DNA from: Chitinophaga sedimenti | GTDB lineage: Bacteria; Bacteroidota; Bacteroidia; Chitinophagales; Chitinophagaceae | Reading direction: 5' to 3' | NCBI RefSeq assembly: GCF_023156195.1 | Contig: NZ_JAKUKA010000001.1 | Coordinates: 2,666,001 to 2,730,000, forward strand | DNA length: 64,000 nucleotides | In this document: piece by piece, positions 44,856 to 53,224 of the stretch | Layout of the letters: every line of letters starts with the position of its first letter | How positions within the stretch are numbered: the stretch's first letter is position 1 | Program-made: the position numbers and the translations under genes | The notes under the pieces: generated by a model | The model's database searches: none | Told to the model about the DNA's origin: nothing | Seen by the model: only the letters and a program-made list of their open reading frames with translations

Positions 44856-46358
44856 CTACGCAAAAAAACCGTGCACAAACCATTTATAGGTGCGCTCTGC
44901 ATCGTAGTGTCCTAAACGGAACACCCAATACCTTGCGCCATTTTCATCCTCCACCGTGTAATAGTCGCGGTGTTGCCCATCCTGCAACCACCACTCCTGC
45001 TCTATACGCTCCGGGCCATCAGCTTTTACCACGCGGTGTAATATGCCTTTATAGCGAAAGTTCATCGGTGGGTAATCGGGAATCGGGGCGGCTACTTCTA
45101 TCGGCTCGGGCCTGGCTAACAACTGTAAAGGCCGGGGCCTGTCGAGCCGCCAGGCGGAGGGTGGTGTTTGGTGAAAAGAATCGGCGGATTTGAGAGACCG
45201 TTCGGGCCAGTAATGCTCGTCCGGCCAGTACCGCAAAATATGTCGTTCGCCTATCCGTCCTGCCACCCGGTCGAGCAACTCCGACAACCCCGTATCATCG
45301 AGCCCGCCTTCCCGCTCCCACATCGTTTCCTGTACATGTTCCTGCTCCTCTACTTTAGAAGCTTCCAGCACAAACAGCTCAATGCCCAGGTCGGGACGAA
45401 TCGTTGCAATTTTATGATCAAAGAGTTTAAGGAGATGTTTTACGTGATGCGATGGCCGGTTGGTTTGTATGCCAATCGTTTCTACCCTGCCATCCACACA
45501 ATACGCCTTTAGCTGCCCGATGCGCAGCCCCTTTTGCTCCTGCTTCAACCGTTCGCATAAAGCCTGCAGCAACTGCTCCAGTGCTATGGCAATGCCTGTT
45601 GCCGACACTACGGGCTCCAGGCAAGGCAGGCGCTCTTCGTACAGGGCAGGCGGTATTACCGGCACGAGCAATTCCGCTTCGGCGCCCATCGCCTGGTCCA
45701 GCCGCAATAAAAACGACGCCCCGAAACGTTTGCGTAGTGCCTGTCGCGGCATGCCCACGAACATCCGCACTTCTCTCAGGCCCAGCTTCAGCAATCTTTC
45801 TGCTGCTGCTGGTTCCAGCCGCAGGGCTGCCGGTGGTAAGGGCAGTAATGCCGCCAGCTGTTCGCCGCTTTTCACGATGGCCGCTTCCTCGCCATACCGC
45901 GCCACGGCCCAGGCAGCACCGGCAGTATCCGCCATGGCCACCCGCAATTGGTAGCCCTTCTGGCTAAGGCGTGTAAGAATATCCGTTAGGTAAGGCCGTT
46001 CGCCCCTCCACAAGTGCGTGCAACCGCTGGCGTCCAGTAATAATCCGTCCGGCGCATCCACTGCCGCCACCGGCGTGTAACGGATGCACCATTCACCAAT
46101 GCCCCGCAACAGTTTATCGCTTAAGCCCGGTTTATCGTCCAGCACCTCCAGTGCCGGCAATAAGGCCCGGGCATCGGCCACTACCATACCCACATACACC
46201 CCTTCTGCCTCCGCCAATGCATTCGCCGCGGTAATCACCATACGACCATGTTCCGGGGTCGCCAACACAAACGCGAGGTCTTTTAATCGCGGTTGTCTCA
46301 GGGTAAACCAGTCTGTTTTCAGGTAACGGAACCATATCGATACAAAACGCTTCGGCAT
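44856..46358 (-). CDS. imuB: Y-family polymerase-like protein ImuB
   Basis: Intact, 500 residues from the ATG at 46358 (MPKRFVSIWFRYLKTDW). An upstream in-frame start would add 35 residues that overlap imuA and look unlike the family. It has a Y-family polymerase layout (ITAANALAEAEGVYVGM, VAMADTAGAAWAVARYG, helix-hairpin-helix LLKLGLREVRMFVGMP). The N-terminal acidic metal ligands of active Y polymerases are absent (SIWFRY in place of a D-x-D/FF pattern), as known for ImuB. It serves as the adaptor that brings DnaE2 to the clamp. It lies 1 nt after imuA and 3 nt before dnaE2. Confidence 0.92.
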   Translation of the reverse strand: MPKRFVSIWFRYLKTDWFTLRQPRLKDLAFVLATPEHGRMVITAANALAEAEGVYVGMVVADARALLPALEVLDDKPGLSDKLLRGIGEWCIRYTPVAAVDAPDGLLLDASGCTHLWRGERPYLTDILTRLSQKGYQLRVAMADTAGAAWAVARYGEEAAIVKSGEQLAALLPLPPAALRLEPAAAERLLKLGLREVRMFVGMPRQALRKRFGASFLLRLDQAMGAEAELLVPVIPPALYEERLPCLEPVVSATGIAIALEQLLQALCERLKQEQKGLRIGQLKAYCVDGRVETIGIQTNRPSHHVKHLLKLFDHKIATIRPDLGIELFVLEASKVEEQEHVQETMWEREGGLDDTGLSELLDRVAGRIGERHILRYWPDEHYWPERSLKSADSFHQTPPSAWRLDRPRPLQLLARPEPIEVAAPIPDYPPMNFRYKGILHRVVKADGPERIEQEWWLQDGQHRDYYTVEDENGARYWVFRLGHYDAERTYKWFVHGFFA

Positions 46359-46359
46359 G

Positions 46360-47091
46360 TTATCCCGCTTGTTTTTGCACCTCCCGTGGCGAAGTTTTCG
46401 CTGCCGGCAGATGCCTGAACCTTCCAGCCGACCACTCCATATCCCACACACCCGGCCGGCCATTCCGCACCTTCAGCAAACTTACCTTCCAACACGGATG
46501 CCCCACACCGGGCATACCTTCCGGTAATGCGCTCGGTAGCGGACTTATCCGCCACCGCGTTACACAGGCAGTAGTGCCCACCGAACGCGGATCGCGCCTG
46601 ATGATAAATCCCGTTACTTTACTCTGCTCCACCGCCAGCTGCAATCTTCGCGATGCCGTAAAACTCAGTTCCCGCAACTCGCCGATCACCGCTGCCAATC
46701 CTTCGCAGCGCAACGCTTCTTCCATTACCCACATCAATTCCATCTCCTGTTGCGCATCTATAAAAATGATTTTATCGGGCGGAATGCCATATGCCTTCAA
46801 GGCCGGCGGATACAACATTTTGTACGCCCCTATCCACAATACAACACCACCTTTCCGCATCAAACCGGATAAAATGCCCGCAATGAAACCATCCGTCGCC
46901 GCCTCTTCTTCTATGCCTTTGCAGATGAATTCATGCACCACACCCAACGGGAATACCGCATTGGGAAACGCCTGCTTCATCGGGCCCAAAGCAAGGTCCA
47001 CAGCCGGACTGCTTAATTTCGGCCTGAACCCCTGCAAAGGCAGTATGTCCTGTTGCAAACGGGCGATGATCTCTGCTTTCGTTGCGGGCAT
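46360..47091 (-). CDS. imuA: ImuA-like RecA-related accessory protein
   Basis: An intact protein of about 243 residues with the RecA/SulA-like fold of ImuA: LGVVHEFIC near residue 50, GGVVLWIGAYKMLYPPALKAYGI and IIFIDAQQEMELMWVMEEALRC. The ATG at 47091 is preferred over a GTG one codon upstream. The stop and the imuB start are 1 nt apart, so translation is coupled. It is the first gene of the mutagenesis cassette, about 30 nt downstream of a near-perfect promoter overlapped by a dyad. Confidence 0.87.
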   Translation of the reverse strand: MPATKAEIIARLQQDILPLQGFRPKLSSPAVDLALGPMKQAFPNAVFPLGVVHEFICKGIEEEAATDGFIAGILSGLMRKGGVVLWIGAYKMLYPPALKAYGIPPDKIIFIDAQQEMELMWVMEEALRCEGLAAVIGELRELSFTASRRLQLAVEQSKVTGFIIRRDPRSVGTTACVTRWRISPLPSALPEGMPGVGHPCWKVSLLKVRNGRPGVWDMEWSAGRFRHLPAAKTSPREVQKQAG

Positions 47092-47120
47092 CACAAGTGT
47101 CTTTTATAGTATTGCTTATT

Positions 47121-47158
47121 TATTTAGCAAAAATACTAAAATATTTAGCAGAGCCAAA
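47121..47158 (-). promoter_or_regulatory. imuA promoter with overlapping dyad (probable damage-response operator)
   Basis: On the minus strand, TTTG (47155-47158), a 19-nt spacer and TATTTTTG (47128-47135) match the Bacteroidota promoter consensus exactly. A dyad TTTAG-N8-CTAAA (47123-47140) covers the -7 box, and GCTAAATA occurs twice 21 bp apart. This is how a repressor of an SOS-like cassette would be expected to act; the repressor is not encoded in the window. Confidence 0.7.
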
Positions 47159-47200
47159 GTAATTTTATGCACATTGGAAACGAAATCTTTACTTTACAGT

Positions 47201-47875
47201 ATGAAACCAGTGAATGAACTGATAGATACGAAAGAACCCGCCTGGTCGCTCGTACTCGAGTGGATCGATGAGGCGACCAACCAGCTCGACATCCTCCCCT
47301 GCGACCCCGCAAAGGCAGATGCCGCGCTGTACGAAACCCAGGTAACAACCCGCTCTCCCATGGGCGCTATTATACACGCCACCGGCGGTATTCTTGTTGA
47401 TCATGGCTGGCTCCGCATCCTCGGTTCCGGCAGCACCATGATCAACCGCAGCCTGCCGCAATGGAACCTGCATAAGTCTTATGAAAAACCAGGCGATGCG
47501 CCTACCTTCCTGCTCGTGGCAGATGATGCCGTAGGCGGCTTCTGGGCCATTAACGGCGGGGCTTTCGGCGAAGATACTGGCAACCTGTACTACCTCGCCC
47601 CCGATACACTCGAGTGGGAAGAAACAGAACTCAATTACAGCGAGTTCCTGCACTTCTGCTTTTATGGCGACCTGGAAGAGTTTTACGGCAACTTCCGCTG
47701 GAAAGGATGGGAAAAGGAAACAGGGGTATTAAACGGCAACGAAGTCATTCAGTTTTATCCTTTCCTGTGGACGCAGGAAGGTGCAGATATTAATTCGCTT
47801 TCCCGGAAAAAAATACCGGTAGAAGAAGCTTACGGACTCCTCATGGAAGCCCGCAAGTCTTTAGAAGGAGAATAG
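47201..47875 (+). CDS. DUF2625 family protein
   Basis: An intact 224-residue soluble protein. The ATG at 47201 is used; a frame open upstream overlaps imuA and is not coding. Typical DUF2625 features are seen: RSPMGAIIHATGGILVDHGWLRILGSG, FLLVADDAVGGFWAINGGAFG and GNLYYLAPDTLEWEE. The function of the family is not established. It has no signal peptide and is divergent from imuA. Its stop codon directly abuts the stop of the convergent acetyltransferase gene (47875/47876). Confidence 0.82.
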   Translation: MKPVNELIDTKEPAWSLVLEWIDEATNQLDILPCDPAKADAALYETQVTTRSPMGAIIHATGGILVDHGWLRILGSGSTMINRSLPQWNLHKSYEKPGDAPTFLLVADDAVGGFWAINGGAFGEDTGNLYYLAPDTLEWEETELNYSEFLHFCFYGDLEEFYGNFRWKGWEKETGVLNGNEVIQFYPFLWTQEGADINSLSRKKIPVEEAYGLLMEARKSLEGE

Positions 47876-48422
47876 TTATTTTTTAGCGAGCACTTTCGCC
47901 GGGTTGCCCACCACCGTGGCGCCCGGCGGAACGTCTTTCGTCACCACACTACCCGCGCCGATAATCGCATCATCGCCCACGGTTACACCCGGCAAAATCA
48001 GCGCACCACCGCCAATCCACACGTTTTTACCAATATATACCGGCCGGCCCGATTCCAGTCCCGCCTTACGCAGTTCCGGATCGCGCGGATGATCGGCGGT
48101 TAATATTTGTACGCCCGGACCAATCTGCGTAAAGTCGCCGATGTGCACGGGGTTTACATCCGAGGATAATACAATTGAAATTCATGAATACGCCATTACC
48201 CAGCGTAATGTTATACCCGTAATCGCAGTAAAAAGGCGGACGAATATTTACATTCTCGCCAAGCGACGCAAAGGTCTGCGTAAGCAACATAGGCCGCTCT
48301 TCAGGTTGCGATTGGTTGTAACGCGCCATCCAGCGTGTAATCTCGGCGGCATCGGCCTGTAATTCGGGAGATCCGGCATTGTATAATTCACCGGCCAGCA
48401 TTTTTTCTTTCTCTGTGCGCAT
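47876..48422 (-). CDS. Sugar O-acetyltransferase, maltose/galactoside acetyltransferase type (frame break)
   Basis: The N-terminal Mac domain ([20 protein letters not shown]) is followed by a left-handed beta-helix of hexapeptide repeats ([45 protein letters not shown]), as in Maa/LacA/NodL enzymes that move an acetyl group from acetyl-CoA to a sugar hydroxyl. One G too many at plus-strand CC 48160-48161 breaks the frame; removing it gives [13 protein letters not shown] and about 182 residues. The catalytic His of the family lies in the restored LTADHPRD segment. Cytoplasmic, single gene. Confidence 0.88.
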
Positions 48423-48489
48423 ATGTTTGGCTGTATCGTTATTCCTCTAATTTACGGGGAATTCTACAAACCCTGCCACCCTATCTCCA

Positions 48490-49019
48490 TTGTTGCACCC
48501 GGCGATTTATACAACATTTACGCACCCGGAACGTGTGCAACACCTGCTACTCATCGGCACTAAAACCGCCGGGTAAAGTCAATCATCCTATGGGAGAAAT
48601 TTTTCTAAAAACGGCTTACATCGAAGATTACAGTTTTGAAGATGAAATCATTTTATTTTTTGAACCGATATCCGAACAAAGTGTGCAGGCCGCCAAGGCA
48701 AGCCACGATCGCATTGCGGCCCGGGTAAACAAAGACATCAAAATAAAACCTGCTTTATGGCAGCACTACGGCATGGGTTCGGAAGATTTTATTGCAGACA
48801 CCAATAATATCCGGGGATACCTAAAAACAACCAGCATCCCTATCTGGTGATCTCCGGCGACCATGAAGTATGTTTCCGCCCGAAAACTGGTTCGAGTTAA
48901 ACCGCCAGCTGCCTACCACCCAGGTAGTGGTAATTCCCCGCGCCGGCCATGGCCCGCATCATCAGCACCCCCAAATGGTAACCCGCTACATCCACGCATT
49001 TCTTGAGCACCATTCATAA
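48490..49019 (+). pseudogene. 5'-truncated alpha/beta-hydrolase remnant
   Basis: Pieces in several frames add up to the C-terminal part of an alpha/beta hydrolase. They are AIYTTFTHPERVQHLLLIG, then PPGKVNHPMGEIFLKTAYIEDYSF and SHDRIAARVNK, then LVISGDHEVCFPPENWFELNRQLP, ending GHGPHHQHPQMVTRYIHAFLE with the catalytic His. The upstream half with the oxyanion region and nucleophile elbow (GxSxG) is absent: only about 70 nt separate the fragment from the acetyltransferase start. Frame changes near 48563, 48838 and 48870 may be assembly errors, but the missing 5' half cannot be explained that way. I read it as a decayed gene. Confidence 0.7.
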
Positions 49020-49158
49020 ATAATCAGCATGAAAAAAGTATTGCTTTTTTGCGAGACCCTGCTGCCGGTAGACGGCTAACTCACTGATAACTAAACGCCG
49101 CCGCACCTATAGAAAAATACGATACACATTCACCAAATTCGTGCTTATCTTGTCCTTC

Positions 49159-49746
49159 ATGTACATTAAAAACCTGGGGGAATTAAAAGCGCTCGCGTAC
49201 GAAAAGCAGTTAACCTTCGCTTATCTGGCCTGCGAAAGATTGTACCCCAACTACGTTCATTTCTCCAACCACCACGTTTTTGGTGACCCTACAGCCTTGA
49301 AGGAAGCCATTGCGTTCATTCGCAGCGCCATACTCGCCAAAACGCTTAATCACACCCAGCGGGAACGCCTGTTACACGCCGTAAACGAACATACGCCCCT
49401 GCCCGAAGATTTCGACTCTATCCTGGCCTCTTCCGCACTGGATGCTACCTCGGTTATTTTTCACACGCTCGATTTTATGGGCGATCAGCATTCTTCTTCC
49501 CTGGAAGATATTTCCAATGCCGCTACCGACTCCATCCACATGTTCCTGCAATCGAAGTTGTCGCTGGATTATTTATCGCCCGACTTCGAAAACATTATCA
49601 TGCAACATCCGTTAATGATACAGGAAGTGCACATACAGGAAGGCGTTATTACTTATCTGAGTAAGATCGATAAAATTGAGGAAGAAGACCTGGAAACCCT
49701 GCTGGCCATGCAGGACAAAGAGGGTAAAGGTAATCTGGGCTTATAA
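49159..49746 (+). CDS. DUF416 family protein
   Basis: An intact 195-residue protein starting at the ATG 49159 (MYIKNLGELKALAYEKQ); a GTG at 49141 is less likely. The pattern AFLYACERLYPNY-like (here FAYLACERLYPNYVHF), the all-helical prediction and the length match DUF416/YjaG-like proteins, whose function is unknown. It has no signal peptide. The macrodomain gene follows 12 nt later, so the two are probably cotranscribed. Confidence 0.78.
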   Translation: MYIKNLGELKALAYEKQLTFAYLACERLYPNYVHFSNHHVFGDPTALKEAIAFIRSAILAKTLNHTQRERLLHAVNEHTPLPEDFDSILASSALDATSVIFHTLDFMGDQHSSSLEDISNAATDSIHMFLQSKLSLDYLSPDFENIIMQHPLMIQEVHIQEGVITYLSKIDKIEEEDLETLLAMQDKEGKGNLGL

Positions 49747-49758
49747 AATTTCTCCAAC

Positions 49759-50275
49759 ATGATAGAACTGCAACAGGGCGACATTACTAAAGTCGCTGTT
49801 GATGCGATTGTAAATGCCGCTAACACCTCGCTACTCGGCGGAGGCGGTGTAGATGGCGCTATTCACCGAGCAGGTGGCAAAGCGATCCTCGAAGATTGTA
49901 TGCAGATCCGCACCCGGCAAGGCGGCTGCGCGGTGGGCGAAGCGGTGATCACTACCGGCGGCAACCTGCCGGCCAAACATGTGATCCATACCGTGGGGCC
50001 GGTGTGGAAAGACGGTTCGCGCAATGAAGCGCAGCTTTTACACAACGCCTATACGAATAGCCACGGAACTGGCCGCGGCGCACCAGCTGCAAACCATCGC
50101 GTTCCCGAATATCAGCACGGGTATTTATCATTTCCCGAAAGAAAAAGCGGCAGCTATCGCCGTAGCGGCGGTACAACAGTTCATGCGCCGCGAAAGCAGC
50201 GTGCAAAAGGTCATTTTCGTTTGCTTCGATGCGGAAAATGCTGCGTTATACCAGCAGTTACTTACTCGAACGTAA
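49759..50275 (+). CDS. Macrodomain protein, O-acetyl-ADP-ribose deacetylase type (frame break)
   Basis: The ADP-ribose-binding motifs are clear: [34 protein letters not shown] near the N-terminus, [11 protein letters not shown], and [19 protein letters not shown]. They match the MacroD/YmdB group, which removes acetyl or ADP-ribose groups. The frame changes at CC 50061-50062; removing one C gives [19 protein letters not shown], so the protein is about 171 residues and ends at 50275. Read without the repair, the frame runs on to 50382 into nonsense. Its end overlaps the convergent gene by 14 nt. Confidence 0.88.
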
Positions 50276-50567
50276 TCTCGCGCATTTCGTCAATCAGTTC
50301 CGTTTGGGTAATACCTTTCAGTATCTTTTCTGTGCCACGGGCCTCCTGCGATTCCATGTCTATCTTTTCAAATTCTGCATAGTACCGCATTTCGTCGGGC
50401 GGTAAGGTGCGAAAATCCCAATTCGATATATATACCAGTTTACTTTTGTGTAAAAGCCCTACTGCATGATTATCCGCGTCCCAAAAGCTCGTCGGTGTCC
50501 AGAAGTCTGTGGGGAAGGATTTTTGGATCGCTTCCAGTATGTTCAGAATGGCTGTGTCTTTATCCAT
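50262..50567 (-). CDS. Hypothetical protein, 101 aa
   Basis: I do not recognise a family. It is a small, soluble, acidic protein with a helical N-terminus ([13 protein letters not shown]) and a central beta-like stretch ([18 protein letters not shown]). No signal peptide. It resembles the next gene upstream (50653-51080) in one motif, NWDFRTLP against NTWEFECLP, so the two may be distant relatives. Its 3' end overlaps the macrodomain gene. Confidence 0.6.
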   Translation of the reverse strand: MDKDTAILNILEAIQKSFPTDFWTPTSFWDADNHAVGLLHKSKLVYISNWDFRTLPPDEMRYYAEFEKIDMESQEARGTEKILKGITQTELIDEMREITFE

Positions 50568-50652
50568 ATTGCAATCAGTTTAAACAACCGGGAAGAGCCA
50601 TTTTTTCCCGGGGGACTGAATTTACGACATCTCAGCCTTTTCACCAATACCG

Positions 50653-51080
50653 TTAGTCACTAAACTTTAAGCGGAGGTAGGTAATTTCCACATCACGCCC
50701 GGCATCGAGGTCGCGGCCGGCGATCGTCATGCAATAATCTTCGGGTTCCTCACCATTGCGGAAATACAGGAAGTAACAGTCTTCGCTGGCTACGTACTTC
50801 TTTTCGTACTGTGCATACAGCGCAAAAAAATCGGCCAGCTCCGGTCAAATACCCCGGAAAGACTAACCATCGCAGTACCTTCGGGGAGACACTCGAACTC
50901 CCAGGTATTGATATAGTGCTCGTTATTGCGCACCACCAGCCGCTGTTCCTGCTCCTCCTGCTCGCCATGCAGGATGTTGCCCAGTAGCATCACACTGTTA
51001 CGGTGTTCGCGCAGGAGGCCGATAAAGGCGCCAAGGTTGTGCCCGTTGAGCAAAATGTTATTTAATTCGCTGAGGGTCAT
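50653..51080 (-). CDS. Hypothetical protein, about 142 aa (frame break)
   Basis: No family recognised. The N-terminal half (LSELNNILLNGHNLGAFIGLLREH) looks helical; a beta-like part with EHYINTWEFECLPEGTAMVSLSG follows. One base is missing at plus-strand CC 50841-50842; adding it gives GVFDRELADFFALYAQYEKKYV and extends the protein to DVEITYLRLKFSD, ending at 50653. The continuation has normal coding character (EDCYFLYFRNGEEPEDYC), which supports the repair. No signal peptide. Confidence 0.6.
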
Positions 51081-51202
51081 ATATAGGGGACATTGATACC
51101 GGTACGAAGGCTAACACACAAACTGGGATATCTACGAATTAAATATAATGTTTTGGGGTGATTATATTATCTTTTTTAACACCGCGACCGGTCCGCGTCA
51201 GC

Positions 51203-51396
51203 CTACCCTTCTATTTGCGCCACACGGCCTACCTGGCCGTCTTCCAGCCGCACTTTGATGCCGCGTGAATGATAAGGTGCAGACGTTAAAATATCTTTCA
51301 CCACCCCCTGCGTCAGTTTGCCGCTGCGCTGGTCTTTTTCAGGATGATGGACACTTCGAGTCCCGGGTAAATATCTTTTCTGTATCGGCCGTGCAT
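51203..51396 (-). CDS. YwbE-family protein (frame break)
   Basis: A short protein of about 64 residues in two frames. It reads MHGRYRKDIYPGLEVSIILKK, then, with one more A in the run at plus-strand T 51335-51339, DQRSGKLTQGVVKDILTSAP and HSRGIKVRLEDGQVGRVAQIEG. This matches the DUF2196/YwbE family, whose members are 60-70 residues and of unknown function, with a KOW-like look. It stands alone between the hypothetical gene and the glyoxalase-like gene. Confidence 0.75.
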
Positions 51397-51439
51397 TGTG
51401 CTAATGTTGATTTGCTGCAAAAGTACTTAACTTAAACAT

Positions 51440-51807
51440 ATGAAATTCAGATACGCACGACATACAAATGATCTCCATCAAATCGAAAAATTCTATACCG
51501 AAATCATTGGGCTGGAGAAATTAGGCGGTTTTGAAAACCACGATCACTACGATGGTATATTCCTGGGCTTTCCGCAACAGGACTGGCACCTGGAGTTTAC
51601 CACGTCTGATGAAAAAACGCAAAGCAGGTTTGACGAAGATGATATTTTAGTTTTTATCTAAGCACCGTGGAGGAATTAGATGCCGTCAAAAACAGGCTGA
51701 TAAAAAATAACATCCCGCTCGAAACCTCCAAAAATCCCTATTGGAATGAGAACGGGATACAGATTTCCGACCCGGACGGTTACAAGGTTATTTTCTCACA
51801 ACGCTGA
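51440..51807 (+). CDS. Glyoxalase/bleomycin-resistance (VOC) family protein (frame break)
   Basis: One VOC module of about 122 residues: KFRYARHTNDLHQIEKFYTEIIGLEKLG and WHLEFTTS in the first half, then STVEELDAVKNRLIKNNIPL and ISDPDGYKVIFSQR in the second. One T is missing from the run at 51651-51655; adding it gives DDILVFYLSTVEEL. Two such modules usually pair to bind a metal. The substrate is unknown. The end overlaps the convergent reductase gene by 12 nt. Confidence 0.83.
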
Positions 51808-52355
51808 TCCGCTCACCGGCCGATAGTAATGAAGCACAGCGCCACCACCAAACAGTTTAGTATTGACGCGGCTCAGGATTATTTTTTCGCTGATGTGTTT
51901 AAACAAGGGCAATCCACTTCCCACGATTACCGGGTGAACACAAAGTTGATATTCGTCGATTAAATGAAGCTGCGTTAACGCTACGATCAGGCTTGGGCTG
52001 CACACGAAAATGTCTTTACCCGGTTGCTGCCGGAGCTCCCGCACGGTTGTTTCAATATCTTTTGTCGCTAGTTCCGCACTTTGCCAGTCTACACTTTCCA
52101 GCGTGCGCGAAAAACCAGCTTGGGTGTGCCGTCTATTGCCACGGCAAAATCGTCCATGGCTTTATCGCCGGTGGGCTTTTCCAGTACGGTACGCCAGTAT
52201 TCCATCAGCTGGTAGGTGATCCTGCCGTATAAGGCGACACCTGCGTTTCGTAACAGGTCTGCGTAGTGCTCGTGTATTTCTTCGTCGGGCAGGCCTGCGG
52301 TATGGTCGCAATACCCGTCGATTGTCATGTTCATGGCTGCAATTACTTTTCTCAT
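51796..52355 (-). CDS. Dihydrofolate-reductase-like (RibD C-terminal) protein (frame break)
   Basis: From the ATG at 52355 (MRKVIAAMNMTIDGYCDH) the protein has the RibD_C/DHFR-like fold common in bacteria: GVALYGRITYQLMEYW, then VCSPSLIVALTQLHLIDEYQLCVHPVIVGSGLPLF. The frame breaks at the T run (plus-strand A 52110-52114); one more base gives KLVFSRTLESVDWQSAEL, total about 186 residues. It is expected to be an NAD(P)H-dependent reductase; its true substrate is unknown and it is not the housekeeping FolA. Confidence 0.85.
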
Positions 52356-52559
52356 ATTACAAACATACGGGCTGGGCGCCGGATTAACGGGGTTAAAAAC
52401 GACAATTGTGGGGTATTTTGGGACGAACGACATAGCCGGCAAAGCTGCTTGCATTTCCCATAGTTTTTGGCGAAATTCGCCTTCAATTCAATCAAAGTCT
52501 TTCATCCTATTCGTTTTCTCCCTCTGGTAATGCAACATCTTCCATTTTAATAGCGCCTA

Positions 52560-53138
52560 TTGAACGACGGACAACCTATCGATGCTCCTGAGCTTTACCG
52601 ACGTATAGCAGCCGGCGATGAAGCCGCCTTTAGCCAGCTGGTGGAAGTGTACGCTCCCCGCCTGCAGGCCATGGCTGCGCGCATTACCGGCTCCGTAGCC
52701 GTGGCGGACGATCTCGTGCAGGACACCTTCCTCAAAGTATGGCTCACCCGCGACCAGCTTGCCGACGTTACGCACCCGGCCGCCTGGATCAAAAAGATAT
52801 GCTTTTACCGCGCTGTCAACTACGTGCGCCGGCAGTCCATCCACAACAAGGTCATCAACGCCATAGGCCCGCAAACGGAAACAACGGAAATGGTAGAGTT
52901 CCGCCAGTTGCTCGATATGGTGAATACCGCCGTGCAACAACTCCCGGAAAAACAACGCCAGGTCTACCGGCTCAGCCGCGAACAGGGCCTCAGCATTGCC
53001 GAAATTGCGGAACACATGCAGCTGGCCGTCAGCACCGTTAAAAACCTGATGGTGATGGCGCTCAAAAATATCCGGACGGCGCTGCAAAAAAGCGGCTATC
53101 CGTTGTTTGTCGTCCTTTTATTAGACTTCCTCTTTTAA
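52560..53138 (+). CDS. ECF-type RNA polymerase sigma factor
   Basis: Intact; 192 residues from a TTG start at 52560. Region 2 has AFSQLVEVYAPRLQAMAARITGSVAVADDLVQDTFLKVW and region 4 has LPEKQRQVYRLSREQGLSIAEIAEHMQLAVSTVKNLM. A hydrophobic tail (LFVVLLLDFLF) ends the protein, as in many Bacteroidota ECF factors. It heads a third sigma/FecR/SusC/SusD unit, 86 nt before fecR, and should be released by that FecR when the SusC receives ligand. Confidence 0.9.
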   Translation: MNDGQPIDAPELYRRIAAGDEAAFSQLVEVYAPRLQAMAARITGSVAVADDLVQDTFLKVWLTRDQLADVTHPAAWIKKICFYRAVNYVRRQSIHNKVINAIGPQTETTEMVEFRQLLDMVNTAVQQLPEKQRQVYRLSREQGLSIAEIAEHMQLAVSTVKNLMVMALKNIRTALQKSGYPLFVVLLLDFLF

Positions 53139-53224
53139 GCTGAAAAAAACTTTGCTTTTTTTTCGGTACTAACCGGCTGCCCGATTGTCTGGTATAGATA
53201 AGGGAGCCATCACCCGATCATTTA

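Noticed and set aside
46359..46463. Upstream start adding 35 residues to ImuB
   Set aside because: It overlaps the imuA coding end; the family begins with a sequence like MPKRFVSIWF, encoded from 46358.
49029..49079. 16-codon ORF MKKVLLFCETLLPVDG between the hydrolase remnant and DUF416 gene
   Set aside because: Too short to support, no family match, and no sign that it continues in another frame.
52469..52481. GGCGAA-A-TTCGCC dyad upstream of the third sigma gene
   Set aside because: Short, single copy, and not aligned with a recognisable promoter, so chance cannot be excluded.
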